Of a DNA stretch of 64,000 nucleotides, positions 50,132 through 58,868 are shown piece by piece. Source of the DNA: Macrococcoides equi. GTDB lineage: Bacteria; Bacillota; Bacilli; Staphylococcales; Staphylococcaceae. The stretch lies in the NCBI RefSeq assembly GCF_047425865.1, contig NZ_CP179735.1; one strand, 5' to 3'. The translations under genes and the position numbers were made by a program. The notes beneath the pieces are model-generated. The model was not told where the DNA came from and searched no databases. It saw nothing but the letters and a program-made list of their open reading frames with translations. Numbering within the stretch: position 1 is the first letter of the stretch; each line of letters opens with the position of its first letter.

Positions 50132-50545
50132 ATGTTTCATATCTTACCTAAGCGTACAAAACTGAGCCTTTGGACTTCAGCAGCTATCTTTATCGTTTTT
50201 GTACTTTACCTGATTATATTTTATTTCAAAGGCCAACCGTTACTTTCACTCTATTACATTGCTTTAATTCCTATCCTTGCTTATACAGATTATGTCCGTA
50301 CAGTAGCTAAGTATCTTGAAAAAATTAACGATACAGCAAATATTATTACCTGGGAAAACAAGAAGTTATTATGGAATACTATATTTACAGCGTGTCTTGT
50401 ATTAGGTATTTTCATTTATTCAGCAACGCATTACGCTGGCTTCGGTAAGTTAGGACATACGTCAGTCACGTTGGGATTTTTGATTACTACTGTCATTGAG
50501 CTCTTTACGTACTTTAAAGAACAACGACGTTACAGCAAATCATAA
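50132..50545 (+). CDS. Hypothetical membrane protein
   Basis: A 137-residue protein with four hydrophobic segments (12-32, 38-52, 88-105, 112-128) and Lys-rich ends. No family recognised. AAAGGAG precedes an ATG at 50132; an in-frame GTG three codons earlier is too close. Its stop is 3 bp from the stop of the convergent gene, with no terminator between them. Confidence 0.7.
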   Translation: MFHILPKRTKLSLWTSAAIFIVFVLYLIIFYFKGQPLLSLYYIALIPILAYTDYVRTVAKYLEKINDTANIITWENKKLLWNTIFTACLVLGIFIYSATHYAGFGKLGHTSVTLGFLITTVIELFTYFKEQRRYSKS

Positions 50546-50548
50546 TCC

Positions 50549-51115
50549 TCACCTTGGATTTAACTGATCTTCTATATCCTTAATCACTTCAAACATTATT
50601 TGTGCCGTGTCATTTGGCGATGAACCATTAGGGATAACCGTCAATTTATCAGATGGTATTTCACCACTATAACCCGGCACAAATTGCTCTTCAATAAAAC
50701 AATGCACCATTTCACTTATCGCTTCAGTACTGATAAATAACTTATTGATGTACAACAAACTCTTACAATCGTATAAGTTGCCGTAACTTGCCATTGAAGC
50801 AATCGTATCGTCACCAAGATTTGAGAAGAATACGAGTGTATCATTCTCATACAAATCGTATACCGTATCAAGATCCCAGTCATCCAGCTCATATGAATCC
50901 GTATCGTTAAACTGATTGAAGGCAATACCCGCTTCAGACAGCTTTGCTTTCAAGCGTTCCAGTTCATCGCTCGCTTTAAATCTTGTACTTAAATAAACAT
51001 CGTATTCCGCTGCGCTTAATTTAAATGCAAGCGGCAGTGGCATTGTGTTTAAGACATCCTGCATAGCCTCAGACTGTAGTTGCTCACTAAATACCTCTCC
51101 GATTACAAATACCAT
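50549..51115 (-). CDS. Hypothetical acidic cytoplasmic protein
   Basis: A 188-residue soluble, strongly acidic protein with alternating helix/strand pattern and a notable run of Asp, e.g. YELDDWDLDTVYDLYEND. No family recognised and no catalytic motif. GAGGTGAGG site. It shares its 3' end region tightly with the convergent membrane-protein gene. Confidence 0.65.
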   Translation of the reverse strand: MVFVIGEVFSEQLQSEAMQDVLNTMPLPLAFKLSAAEYDVYLSTRFKASDELERLKAKLSEAGIAFNQFNDTDSYELDDWDLDTVYDLYENDTLVFFSNLGDDTIASMASYGNLYDCKSLLYINKLFISTEAISEMVHCFIEEQFVPGYSGEIPSDKLTVIPNGSSPNDTAQIMFEVIKDIEDQLNPR

Positions 51116-51171
51116 GACCTCACCTCTATCTCATCATAACCAATAAAGAGTAAAATGACACGTGATACAAA

Positions 51172-51194
51172 AAAAGCACATTAAATGTGCTTTT
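51172..51194 (-). terminator. Intrinsic terminator of the lipoprotein gene
   Basis: AAAAGCACA-TTTAA-TGTGCTTTT on the minus strand, then TTGTATCACG, next to the stop codon. Confidence 0.75.
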
Positions 51195-52813
51195 TAATTG
51201 ATTATTTCACCTTCAGGACGATTTACGAAAATAGGAACATCTTCTCCTGCAAATCCTATTATTACCTGGAATCCGTTATTCTTATTTGTGTTATAAACAT
51301 ATACAGGTCCTAAATAAGTATCATCATTAATTTCTGTTGGCTTACCAAATGTTGCGTTCGATTCATCTTCAGTCATTTTCTCACCTGGTGTTATATATAT
51401 AGACTTCACTCTATTATCCTGTCCTATATTTAACGAAATATCTCCCACTTTATCTAGACCACCTTGATGCATATCATATCCTGCATCTTCAGTGATTGGT
51501 CCGTATAGTGCTTCTACTTCTTCTCTTGTCATCCCGACTTTTATACCCGCAAAGTCCTCGGTATGTGCTTCATGGAAGAAGTAGTCTTTAAACTTAGGAT
51601 CTCTTATATCGATTTCTCCGTTCTCATCGATAAAGCTATAGTCGCTCTTTCTTGTTTCATTTTCAGTTTGATCACTTGTTTGCTCAACTTCTTGTCCTGA
51701 CATAATTTGTTCGGCTATTTTTTTAATTTCAGGGTTCGTTGTTGCTTTCAGAATCGTCATGTTACTTAGATCAAAGCCCCATGACTCAGAATAGATTGAG
51801 AAATAGTCGTTGACTTTATCTCCACCTGTTGTCTTATACTCATATACTTTTCCGTTGTTTGCTAACAGATAGACGATTGTTTCAGTCCCCGGTTTCATAA
51901 ATCCTTCAATACCTTCAACGTTTGATGTATCCATTGCTGCTGTCTGTTCACCGGTAGTGCCGTCTTTAGCTTGATAAACTACTACGCCACCTTTTACCTC
52001 AATATCATGAACTATTGCACCTGGATTGAGCATCGCTTGAGCAAGCATCAACCCATCTTCTGTAGGAACAAATAAGTCTGTATTGATGCCCCCGCCATGT
52101 ATTAAGTATCTGCCTGTTGCTGCAAGGTTATTTTTTTCAGCATAATCAAACATTGCTTTTTCAAATGCATCTTGCTTTTCCATGAAGTTGCCATCAGTTT
52201 TACCATTCGTTTTTTGCATTCCTTTTTGGTCGTTGACTTGCGCTATACCAATTAAATTATCATTATCATCAAATGAAGCACGTATTTTATAACCATTATT
52301 ATTATTGTCGTTATACTCTAGCGTATTACCTGGACCATCTTCAGTCGTCGGATTGCTATAGACTTTCAGAAATTCTGCTTTCGATATTTTTCTGTTAGGG
52401 TTAATCACGATTTGACGAACTTTATTAAGATTATCGTATGTCACACCGTATACATCATATAATGCTGTCGTCTTTAATCCATATAGATCGTCACCTTTAC
52501 CAAGTGACGCTCCGTAGATTGCCTCAACTTCATCTCTTGTCATACCGAATTTAATTTTATCTACTGCAAACCTGTGATCATTAAACATATACATCTGATG
52601 AAAGTCATCAGACATAATATCAGTACTTTTATGGTTCACAGATTTTTTTGTTGTCTGGGTATTATTTTTATTTTCTTTTTTTGTAGTATGTTTCACAGTT
52701 TTTGTTTCACTATCACTTTGAATCTTTGAGGCACCGTCTTGATTAGCTTTGTCATTATTACAAGCCGCAAGTAATGTTGTGAGTGATAAAGCAAGCATAA
52801 TTGATTTCTTCAT
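51194..52813 (-). CDS. Large lipoprotein with a duplicated domain
   Basis: A 539-residue lipoprotein (lipobox LAAC, Cys18) with a Lys/Thr/Asn-rich linker (about 25-65). Two related units follow, about 85-195 and 422-530. Each begins KFGMTRDEVEAIYG or KVGMTREEVEALYG, has a strand-like I-x-I-x-P segment (VINPNRKIS and YITPGEKMT), then a line ending in a long Asn-rich hairpin (DNNNNGYKIR and NTNKNNGFQVI). Between them is an unrelated domain (about 215-360, IHGGGINTDLFVPTEDGLML). The G-M-T-x-x-E-V-x-x-x-Y-G turn recalls BamE/SmpA-like domains. Function unknown; it faces the zinc-ribbon operon divergently. Confidence 0.75.
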   Translation of the reverse strand: MKKSIMLALSLTTLLAACNNDKANQDGASKIQSDSETKTVKHTTKKENKNNTQTTKKSVNHKSTDIMSDDFHQMYMFNDHRFAVDKIKFGMTRDEVEAIYGASLGKGDDLYGLKTTALYDVYGVTYDNLNKVRQIVINPNRKISKAEFLKVYSNPTTEDGPGNTLEYNDNNNNGYKIRASFDDNDNLIGIAQVNDQKGMQKTNGKTDGNFMEKQDAFEKAMFDYAEKNNLAATGRYLIHGGGINTDLFVPTEDGLMLAQAMLNPGAIVHDIEVKGGVVVYQAKDGTTGEQTAAMDTSNVEGIEGFMKPGTETIVYLLANNGKVYEYKTTGGDKVNDYFSIYSESWGFDLSNMTILKATTNPEIKKIAEQIMSGQEVEQTSDQTENETRKSDYSFIDENGEIDIRDPKFKDYFFHEAHTEDFAGIKVGMTREEVEALYGPITEDAGYDMHQGGLDKVGDISLNIGQDNRVKSIYITPGEKMTEDESNATFGKPTEINDDTYLGPVYVYNTNKNNGFQVIIGFAGEDVPIFVNRPEGEIIN

Positions 52814-53024
52814 TAGTTTCTCCCCTATATCCATTAATAATTCTTATTTTACAATTGATTCAGCTAAATATGTTAAACAGGCGGAAAATATAATACTAAT
52901 TTTGATTAATTTACACTAATTAAATTGTCATACATTTGTTACTATATTTGTAAAATGTATTGCGCATCATATTGGGCTACTTTAAGATTAAGCTAGATTA
53001 CATTAATAGAAAGGGGTTATTTCA

Positions 53025-53846
53025 ATGCTTTGCCCTAATTGCCAAAGTCCTATCCAGCCTAATGATAAGTTTTGCGGGGAATGTGCCCATCCTCTAAAAC
53101 CTATCACACCACAAGTTGAAACTTACACCGCGAAAACAGACACTACTCAACACTTCAATGGGACACACCCGACAGAAGAAAAGCCACAATTTGATTTCTC
53201 AAAATCCTCTAAAGAGATTGCATTAGAAGGTCGTCACTTTTTCAAAGACGCACTGAAACACCATGATGAAATTATTAATCAATCAAAAAGTTATTCATTT
53301 GGGTTACTCGGAACATTATTTGGTGCTGGATTAATCATCGTCTTCATCGCTACTATGCTTTTACTACCTAATCAGATTGAATATCTGAGTATCTCTCAAA
53401 GTGAAATTGCATTTAAGGTAACACTTGCTGTACTAGCATTTCTTGTTATTTCTATTGTTTTAACTTACGGTATTATTCGTTTAATCGTTAAAGAACCTAT
53501 CAACTTTCAGAAGTTTTTATCTAACTACATTTTGCTGAATACCATTTCAATTATGTTATTTGCAATCGCCTGGATCCTCACATTGATGGATCTACGTATC
53601 GTGCCAGGTATCCTAACTGTGCTTGGGTTATTCTCTTTACTGATTGCGTCAGTTTATCTCATTACGAAAGCTGCTGAGAATTATTCGATACGTATCGGAA
53701 GCTTTTATGGCGTTGTACTATATTTTGTCGCACAAATTATTTGTTTAGTGATTTTCCTGCGTTATTTATATGAAACGGCAGTGATGCAAATAAACAGAGC
53801 TGCAAGTGGTTTATTAGATAGTTTTAATTTTTTTAACAATTTCTAA
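53025..53846 (+). CDS. Zinc-ribbon multi-pass membrane protein 1
   Basis: A 273-residue protein with an N-terminal zinc ribbon (Cys 3, 6, 17, 20), a 45-residue polar linker, an amphipathic stretch, then about five or six transmembrane helices (residues 93-265). It resembles Firmicute proteins annotated as DUF6574. Its paralogue is the third gene of the operon. GAAAGGGG site. Role unknown; the pairing with a TcaA-like gene suggests envelope-linked work. Confidence 0.75.
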   Translation: MLCPNCQSPIQPNDKFCGECAHPLKPITPQVETYTAKTDTTQHFNGTHPTEEKPQFDFSKSSKEIALEGRHFFKDALKHHDEIINQSKSYSFGLLGTLFGAGLIIVFIATMLLLPNQIEYLSISQSEIAFKVTLAVLAFLVISIVLTYGIIRLIVKEPINFQKFLSNYILLNTISIMLFAIAWILTLMDLRIVPGILTVLGLFSLLIASVYLITKAAENYSIRIGSFYGVVLYFVAQIICLVIFLRYLYETAVMQINRAASGLLDSFNFFNNF

Positions 53847-53860
53847 AGGAGCATGTGAAC

Positions 53861-55366
53861 ATGAAATTTTGTACTAATTGCGGGGCTGAAACAAAGCCTG
53901 GTCAGAAAATATGTACGCAGTGTGGTAAACCCTTGCTAGATAATATCAGTAAACCTGAAATTCACTCGTCGCAAGAACCTGCTGTAACAAAAGATATACC
54001 AACGCGTACTGAAGAAAATATTCAGGAAAATAATCATCTTGAACAAGAGAAGCAAGAAAGAATAGTTGTGTCACCTCCACTAAAAGAAGCGTCACAATCT
54101 GAAACGCACTATACTGTCCCTGAACCTGCAGCTAGACGCGAACGTAAACCCGTTGCACAGAATAAGAATCTTAAGAAATCATTGTTACCGCTACTTATCG
54201 TACTACTTTTATTAATTGGACTAGCTGCAGCGTATTTTATCGGCAGTCAGATGACAAACCCCGAAAAGCATGCAGAGAAAATCATCACTGCAATTAACGA
54301 AAAAGATTATACAACGCTGCAACAACTGATTTCGAGTGAAGCTGATGGAGTTTCTAAAGAGGAAGCAAAAGCTTATGCTACATTAATTAACGAAAAAGGT
54401 ATGTCAGAGTCTTTTGATAAAGGGTTACATGATGCGGTCAATGAAGTAAAAACTGCAGATGCCAGTGATACGCCTGAAGTAAGTATTAATGACAATAAAT
54501 TAATGACAGTAACCAAGCAAGGTAAGAAATTCTTAATTTTCGATAACTATGTCTTTAAAGTACCTATGCAAAAAGTTAAATTACGTGGTACTGAAGAGGG
54601 AACACTTCAATTTAAAATCAACGGAGAAAATCATACGTTTAGCACGACTGAAGGTAGCGAAAGTGACATCGGGGCTCTTGTTACAGGGTTGTATCAGTTA
54701 GATGCGACTAAACAGGTGAATAACGAAACACTTAACGGTAAACTTATCATCGATACTACAGGTGATCCACAGACTGAGCAACAATTTGATGGGTTATTTG
54801 TAAAAGTAGAAGTTACAGGCGACGATAACCTTGATGCAGAAGATACTAAGATTATGGTCAATGGTGATCCTGTTGACTATAATCCAGACAAACTTACTTA
54901 TGGTCCGTTTAACGGTGAACAATTTGAAATCTATGCAGCAGGTGAACTCGAAGGTAAAAACTTTACGACAACAACTACAACCGTAACAAAAGACGATATC
55001 TTAAACGGAGATAACTCTGTTACTTTAAACTTTGACACAGATGAAATAGACAGTTATATCGCTGAGAAGAATGCACCAGAATCTTCAGATGATAGCGAAG
55101 ATAGCTCAGACGAAAGCAATGATAATTCTGTTATCATTACTTCACCAGATGATGCACTTGATGCTGTACGTGCGTACGAAGATACATCTGACTTAGCTGA
55201 TCCTGGTCAGGAAATTCGTACCCCGGTTAGAAATGCGATTGGATGGGGCTTTGGAATCTTTGAAGACGGGGAAGTCGTAAAATCATACGATGTTAAACTT
55301 GATGGTACGGTCATTGAATATGACGCAGATGCCGAGGAAGTAAGTCGTTATAATCCATATGAATAA
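53861..55366 (+). CDS. TcaA-like zinc-ribbon single-pass membrane protein
   Basis: A 501-residue protein. A zinc ribbon (Cys 4, 7, 18, 21) opens a roughly 105-residue cytoplasmic part rich in Glu and Pro, one helix (109-129) crosses the membrane, and the outer part (about 135-400) follows the order of S. aureus TcaA: KIITAINEKDYTTLQQLISS, VSKEEAKAYATLINEKG, GKKFLIFDNYVFKVP, YGPFNGEQFEIYAAGE and NSVTLNFDTDEIDSYIAEK. Instead of TcaA's last domain it has an Asp/Ser-rich linker and a short terminal domain (about 425-501). TcaA affects glycopeptide response and polymer export; the role here is inferred. Confidence 0.8.
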   Translation: MKFCTNCGAETKPGQKICTQCGKPLLDNISKPEIHSSQEPAVTKDIPTRTEENIQENNHLEQEKQERIVVSPPLKEASQSETHYTVPEPAARRERKPVAQNKNLKKSLLPLLIVLLLLIGLAAAYFIGSQMTNPEKHAEKIITAINEKDYTTLQQLISSEADGVSKEEAKAYATLINEKGMSESFDKGLHDAVNEVKTADASDTPEVSINDNKLMTVTKQGKKFLIFDNYVFKVPMQKVKLRGTEEGTLQFKINGENHTFSTTEGSESDIGALVTGLYQLDATKQVNNETLNGKLIIDTTGDPQTEQQFDGLFVKVEVTGDDNLDAEDTKIMVNGDPVDYNPDKLTYGPFNGEQFEIYAAGELEGKNFTTTTTTVTKDDILNGDNSVTLNFDTDEIDSYIAEKNAPESSDDSEDSSDESNDNSVIITSPDDALDAVRAYEDTSDLADPGQEIRTPVRNAIGWGFGIFEDGEVVKSYDVKLDGTVIEYDADAEEVSRYNPYE

Positions 55367-55380
55367 GGAGGTTAAGTAAT

Positions 55381-56088
55381 ATGCTATGTCCAAAATGTCA
55401 AAATACAATCACTCCTACAGACCGCTTCTGTAGTAAATGTGGATATGATACACAAAAACAGGAAACCCCTGTTCAAAATTCTGCACTCGCTTTGCAAAGT
55501 AAAAACTATTTCCAGGCACTATTCTCACATGATAAAGAAATAAGTAGTACCCATGCTTACAGTACGAAGTTATCCCTCGCATTAATCGGTGCAGGTATAC
55601 TCGCAATTGTTATCTTACTGTTAGTTGCAACTCATGAAGTCGAGAAAATTTCACCACTGCAAATTATTATTAAGATCATCATGCTTACAGCAATGTCAAT
55701 CGGTGGCACGACTTACTTAATCCATTTTCTTGTGCAAAAGTTTACGGATCAGAAAATCCCATTAAAAAAAGTTCTTTCTGATTATGTATTAATCAACACC
55801 TTTGCCATCATAAGTATATTACTCGCTATAGTATGCTTTTTGATTAAAGTGAATTATTTACCACAGTTCTTTTTCTTAATGGCAATACTTATCTTTACAG
55901 TTTCACCGCTTTATTTATTGTCTAAGTATATCAGCACACATAAAACTTCAATCGGCAGTTATTATATCATCCTAATATTCTTAGTCGCACAGTCATTTCT
56001 AATGTTTATGATTGGTGAATCAATATTTGTCTCAGTCACAAAAATGACAGCAGATTTCATGCAAAACTCGATCCAGAGTGGTTGGTAA
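55381..56088 (+). CDS. Zinc-ribbon multi-pass membrane protein 2
   Basis: A 235-residue paralogue of the first gene in the operon: zinc ribbon (Cys 3, 6, 17, 20), a short linker, LQSKNYFQALFSHDKEISST matching the pre-helix stretch of gene 1, then five or six helices. AAGGAGG precedes the ATG, 14 bp after the TcaA-like gene. Last gene of the unit. Confidence 0.75.
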   Translation: MLCPKCQNTITPTDRFCSKCGYDTQKQETPVQNSALALQSKNYFQALFSHDKEISSTHAYSTKLSLALIGAGILAIVILLLVATHEVEKISPLQIIIKIIMLTAMSIGGTTYLIHFLVQKFTDQKIPLKKVLSDYVLINTFAIISILLAIVCFLIKVNYLPQFFFLMAILIFTVSPLYLLSKYISTHKTSIGSYYIILIFLVAQSFLMFMIGESIFVSVTKMTADFMQNSIQSGW

Positions 56089-56093
56089 AAAAT

Positions 56094-56138
56094 AAAGCTT
56101 TTCATCTCAGATTTACACTGAGTATGAAAAGCTTTTTT
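56094..56138 (+). terminator. Intrinsic terminator of the zinc-ribbon operon
   Basis: AAAGCTTTTCAT-CTCAG and CTGAG-ATGAAAAGCTTT arms (one bulge) with TTTTTTTG behind. Confidence 0.9.
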
Positions 56139-56155
56139 TGGTGTTTAATATTGTC

Positions 56156-56560
56156 TTTAGTTCGCATATCACTTTGTTTTGCGAACTAACTATTTTGTCT
56201 GTCGGGCGATTACTTGCATTAGTTCGCATATCTATTTCTTTTGCGAACTAACTATTTCATTTGTCGGGCGACTAATTGCGTTAGTTCGCATCTCTCTCTT
56301 TTGCGAACTAACTATTTCATTTGTCGGGCGATTGCTTGCGTTAGTTCGCATATCTCTCTCTTTTGCGAACTAACTATTTCATCACTCGATCAGTCACCTT
56401 CATTAGTTCGCATATCTATTTCTTTTGCGAACTAACTATTCCGTCTATCGAGCGACTACTTGCGTTAGTTCGCATATCTCTCTCTTTTGCGAACTAACTA
56501 TTTCATCACTCGATCAATCATCTTCATCAGTTCGTATAACTTTATATTTTGCGAACTAAC
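56156..56560. repeat. Seven-copy hairpin array, about 62-bp period (array B)
   Basis: Hairpins at 56156-56190, 56218-56252, 56280-56312, 56340-56374, 56402-56436, 56464-56498 and 56526-56560 (33-35 bp each). Arms are TTAGTTCGCA and TGCGAACTAA with a pyrimidine-rich loop (ATATCTCTCTCTTT-type). The 27-bp spacers vary, with a recurring TGTCGGGCGA or CACTCGATCA word. The gap from 56139 to 56568 contains nothing else. The last hairpin is 8 bp from the TusA stop codon. The arms equal those of array A at 38461. Confidence 0.95.
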
Positions 56561-56568
56561 AAACTAAG

Positions 56569-56793
56569 TTAAGCCTTTTGAACAGTGATTGTCCAAGAAG
56601 CATCATCTAACTGTTCATAATTTGTTACAGGATATCCTTGTTCTGCAGCCCAGTTCGGAATTGCTTCAGTCGCTTGCGTACAATCAAAATCAATCTTCAA
56701 CTCATCACCTGTTTGTAATTCTGCCATTTTCTTTTGTGCTTCAATAAGCGGGAATGGGCAAACCATCCCTACAGTTCCTAATTCGTGTAACAT
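56569..56793 (-). CDS. TusA/SirA-family sulfurtransferase
   Basis: A 74-residue TusA-type sulfur carrier. The signature is MVCPFPLIEAQKKM, with the sulfur-accepting Cys in the Cys-Pro-x-Pro motif. The start is taken at 56793, as the upstream ATG touches AGGAGG. It lies 10 bp after the YeeE/YedE gene; in many bacteria this pair imports and passes on thiosulfate-derived sulfur. The same pairing in staphylococci is common. Confidence 0.9.
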   Translation of the reverse strand: MLHELGTVGMVCPFPLIEAQKKMAELQTGDELKIDFDCTQATEAIPNWAAEQGYPVTNYEQLDDASWTITVQKA

Positions 56794-56803
56794 ATTCATC
56801 CTC

Positions 56804-57877
56804 CTAAATTGTTTGTGCTTTCACTTGCGCACGTTTATTGACTGTCTTCATTGGTTTAACAAATAAGAAATAACTCATAAACCAAGTTCCTAAAATCATA
56901 AATAATAAAGAAATCCATCCTTGTGTATTCATTGTTGCAGTTGACACAAGACCATTCCCTATAGAACAGCCTCCTGCCAGTGATGCACCGATTCCCATCA
57001 AAGCACCACCAAATACACTATTTCGAATCGTGATTTTATCCGGAAGTCTCCATTTAAATTCTCTTGAGCCACGTGCAGCAATGTATGATCCCAGTAAAAT
57101 ACCTAATACTAAAAACGCACCCCAATCAAGTAACTTCGTATCACCATTTACTAAAAACTGAAGTAAGTTAGCTGAAGGTGTTGTAATACCTAAACCATAA
57201 TTTCGACCCGTACTTACACTCATCGGCCATGCAATTAATGCAATTAAACCTACAGCAATAGCTGCAGCAAATGGATGATAGCGCTTTTCAAAGAATACAT
57301 GACGTAAGCCTGTAAAGTTTTGCTTAAGTTTAGGGACTGCAAATTTAGGTTTTGGTCGTCGTAATGTCTTAACAACTAAAAAGATTGTCACGATCATCAG
57401 TAACAGAATAAATACCCAATAAGGTATACCTGTTGATTTAGATAAATTGGCATCAACAACTGTTACTCCGTTTAACTTATCTAATAAAGGCTTTAATACC
57501 CCTGCTTTTGTCATTGCAGCAAAGAATGCATACATAAATAATGCAATCCAGCTACCAATTAATCCTTCACCTGCACGATACCAGGTACCTGTCGCACACC
57601 CTCCTGCCAGTACAATACCTATACCAAAAATAAAAGACCCAAAAATTGTACTTACAATAGAAAATGCTTCATATTCAAGATGAATCTTACCAAGAGAAGT
57701 CAGTATCAATAAACCAATCGCCTGAATTGTTATCGCGATTAGTAATGCATAAAACATCTTATTGTTCTTTTGTACATACATATCACGGAAGCCACCCGTT
57801 AAACAAAAACGTGTGCGCTGCATGACGAATCCGAGCAATGCACCCACGATTAAACCACTAAAAATTGTCCAGACCAT
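56804..57877 (-). CDS. YeeE/YedE-family (TsuA-type) sulfur transporter
   Basis: A 357-residue membrane protein with about nine helices. The two pseudo-repeat motifs carry cysteines used in the family: GFVMQRTRFCLTGGFRDM and GIGIVLAGGCATGTWYRAGEG in the first half, GIGASLAGGCSIGNGLVSTA in the second. Related TsuA is a thiosulfate channel. AGGAGGT site. It is the first gene of the pair with TusA. Confidence 0.9.
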   Translation of the reverse strand: MVWTIFSGLIVGALLGFVMQRTRFCLTGGFRDMYVQKNNKMFYALLIAITIQAIGLLILTSLGKIHLEYEAFSIVSTIFGSFIFGIGIVLAGGCATGTWYRAGEGLIGSWIALFMYAFFAAMTKAGVLKPLLDKLNGVTVVDANLSKSTGIPYWVFILLLMIVTIFLVVKTLRRPKPKFAVPKLKQNFTGLRHVFFEKRYHPFAAAIAVGLIALIAWPMSVSTGRNYGLGITTPSANLLQFLVNGDTKLLDWGAFLVLGILLGSYIAARGSREFKWRLPDKITIRNSVFGGALMGIGASLAGGCSIGNGLVSTATMNTQGWISLLFMILGTWFMSYFLFVKPMKTVNKRAQVKAQTI

Positions 57878-57985
57878 ATAGACCTCCTATAATTCCGATA
57901 ATAATAGTAAGAAATATAATTATCTTATATGAAATTTATTAATTAATCAACACCTATGTTTGAGATATTTTATTTCAAAAAAAAC

Positions 57986-58007
57986 AACCCTCACACATTG
58001 GAGGGTT
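57986..58007 (-). terminator. Intrinsic terminator of a GNAT gene
   Basis: AACCCTC/GAGGGTT stem, TTTTTTTTG on the minus strand; includes the stop codon. Confidence 0.8.
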
Positions 58008-58788
58008 AATCTTCTTCCGGCTTTCGCAGTAACTCATATCTTTCACTTACCAGTACGTAGCCTTGTCTTTGATACATTTCACGTGGTGAGTCATTGCCGT
58101 CTGCAATCAGTATCACTTGTTTTCCTCTTTGCTTTGCGTAACGCCACACTGCTTGTTGCAGTGTTGTACCTACGCCTTGTTTACGCATAGCATCAAGCAC
58201 ATAGAAGTCATCTATTTCTATCAATCTTTCACTTTCAATTGCTTCTACTTTTCCAGCAGGGAAACCATGTTGATACCCGACAAATTGCAATACCGTATCA
58301 TCTGACAGATCTCTTTTATGTGTCTCCTCTTTCAAATCAGCAAATGCTTCGCCGTACTCTAATTCTCCCTCACGACATACTTCAAGGAAATCTATGAACA
58401 CATCATCATCGTTAATAACTTGCTGCACTTCTATTTCAGAATCTCTTGTCTTTGGCTGTTCTGATAGTAAATATAACTCCATCTTCTCAAGCGTAAATCC
58501 TAGTAAACTTGCTTGCTCAATCAATTTCGAATCCAGTGTCTGATTTTCCGGAAAGATAAACAGAGCATGTTTCTGACCGTGTTTTTCGTGAAACGTTTTT
58601 TGCGTTTCATAATCTTTTAGAAAGGTCGCAATATCTGGCATCTGTTTATATTCATAGTAATTGGCATAATACTTTATCAGTTGGCTCGGCGTATGATAGT
58701 GTATATATCGTTCATTCTCACTGAACAAATCAGCATCGACTTTCGTATCTTTAAAACTAATCGCGAATTTTTTCTCTCTATCCACCAT
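58006..58788 (-). CDS. Two-part GNAT-family acetyltransferase
   Basis: A 260-residue protein. The C-terminal half (about 130-255) is a GNAT domain with DDFYVLDAMRKQGVGTTLQQ as the acetyl-CoA loop and RQGYVLVSERYELL at the end. The N-terminal half (about 1-125) has a KTQKTFHEKHGQKHALFIFP segment and looks like a degenerate second GNAT copy. Substrate unknown. The ATG at 58788 has AGGGGTGAGAG upstream. Confidence 0.8.
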   Translation of the reverse strand: MVDREKKFAISFKDTKVDADLFSENERYIHYHTPSQLIKYYANYYEYKQMPDIATFLKDYETQKTFHEKHGQKHALFIFPENQTLDSKLIEQASLLGFTLEKMELYLLSEQPKTRDSEIEVQQVINDDDVFIDFLEVCREGELEYGEAFADLKEETHKRDLSDDTVLQFVGYQHGFPAGKVEAIESERLIEIDDFYVLDAMRKQGVGTTLQQAVWRYAKQRGKQVILIADGNDSPREMYQRQGYVLVSERYELLRKPEED

Positions 58789-58837
58789 TCTCTCACCCCT
58801 ATTTGTATTTATTACCATTATACTAAATAACAAGAAA

Positions 58838-58868
58838 AAAGACCCGTATCATTTTCGATACGGATCTC
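58838..58868 (-). terminator. Intrinsic terminator of a DUF805 gene
   Basis: GA-x-CCGTATC/GATACGG-x-TC stem (one mismatch or wobble), TTTTTTCTTG on the minus strand; overlaps the end of the coding region. Confidence 0.8.

Noticed and set aside
56179..56435. Two overlapping 64-codon open frames inside the hairpin array
   Set aside because: They are translations of the repeat units themselves, with no ribosome site.
56156..56560. CRISPR array
   Set aside because: Repeats are internally palindromic hairpins, spacers resemble each other, the unit lengths vary, and there are no cas genes. The 38461-38744 and 17931-18154 arrays fail for the same reasons.
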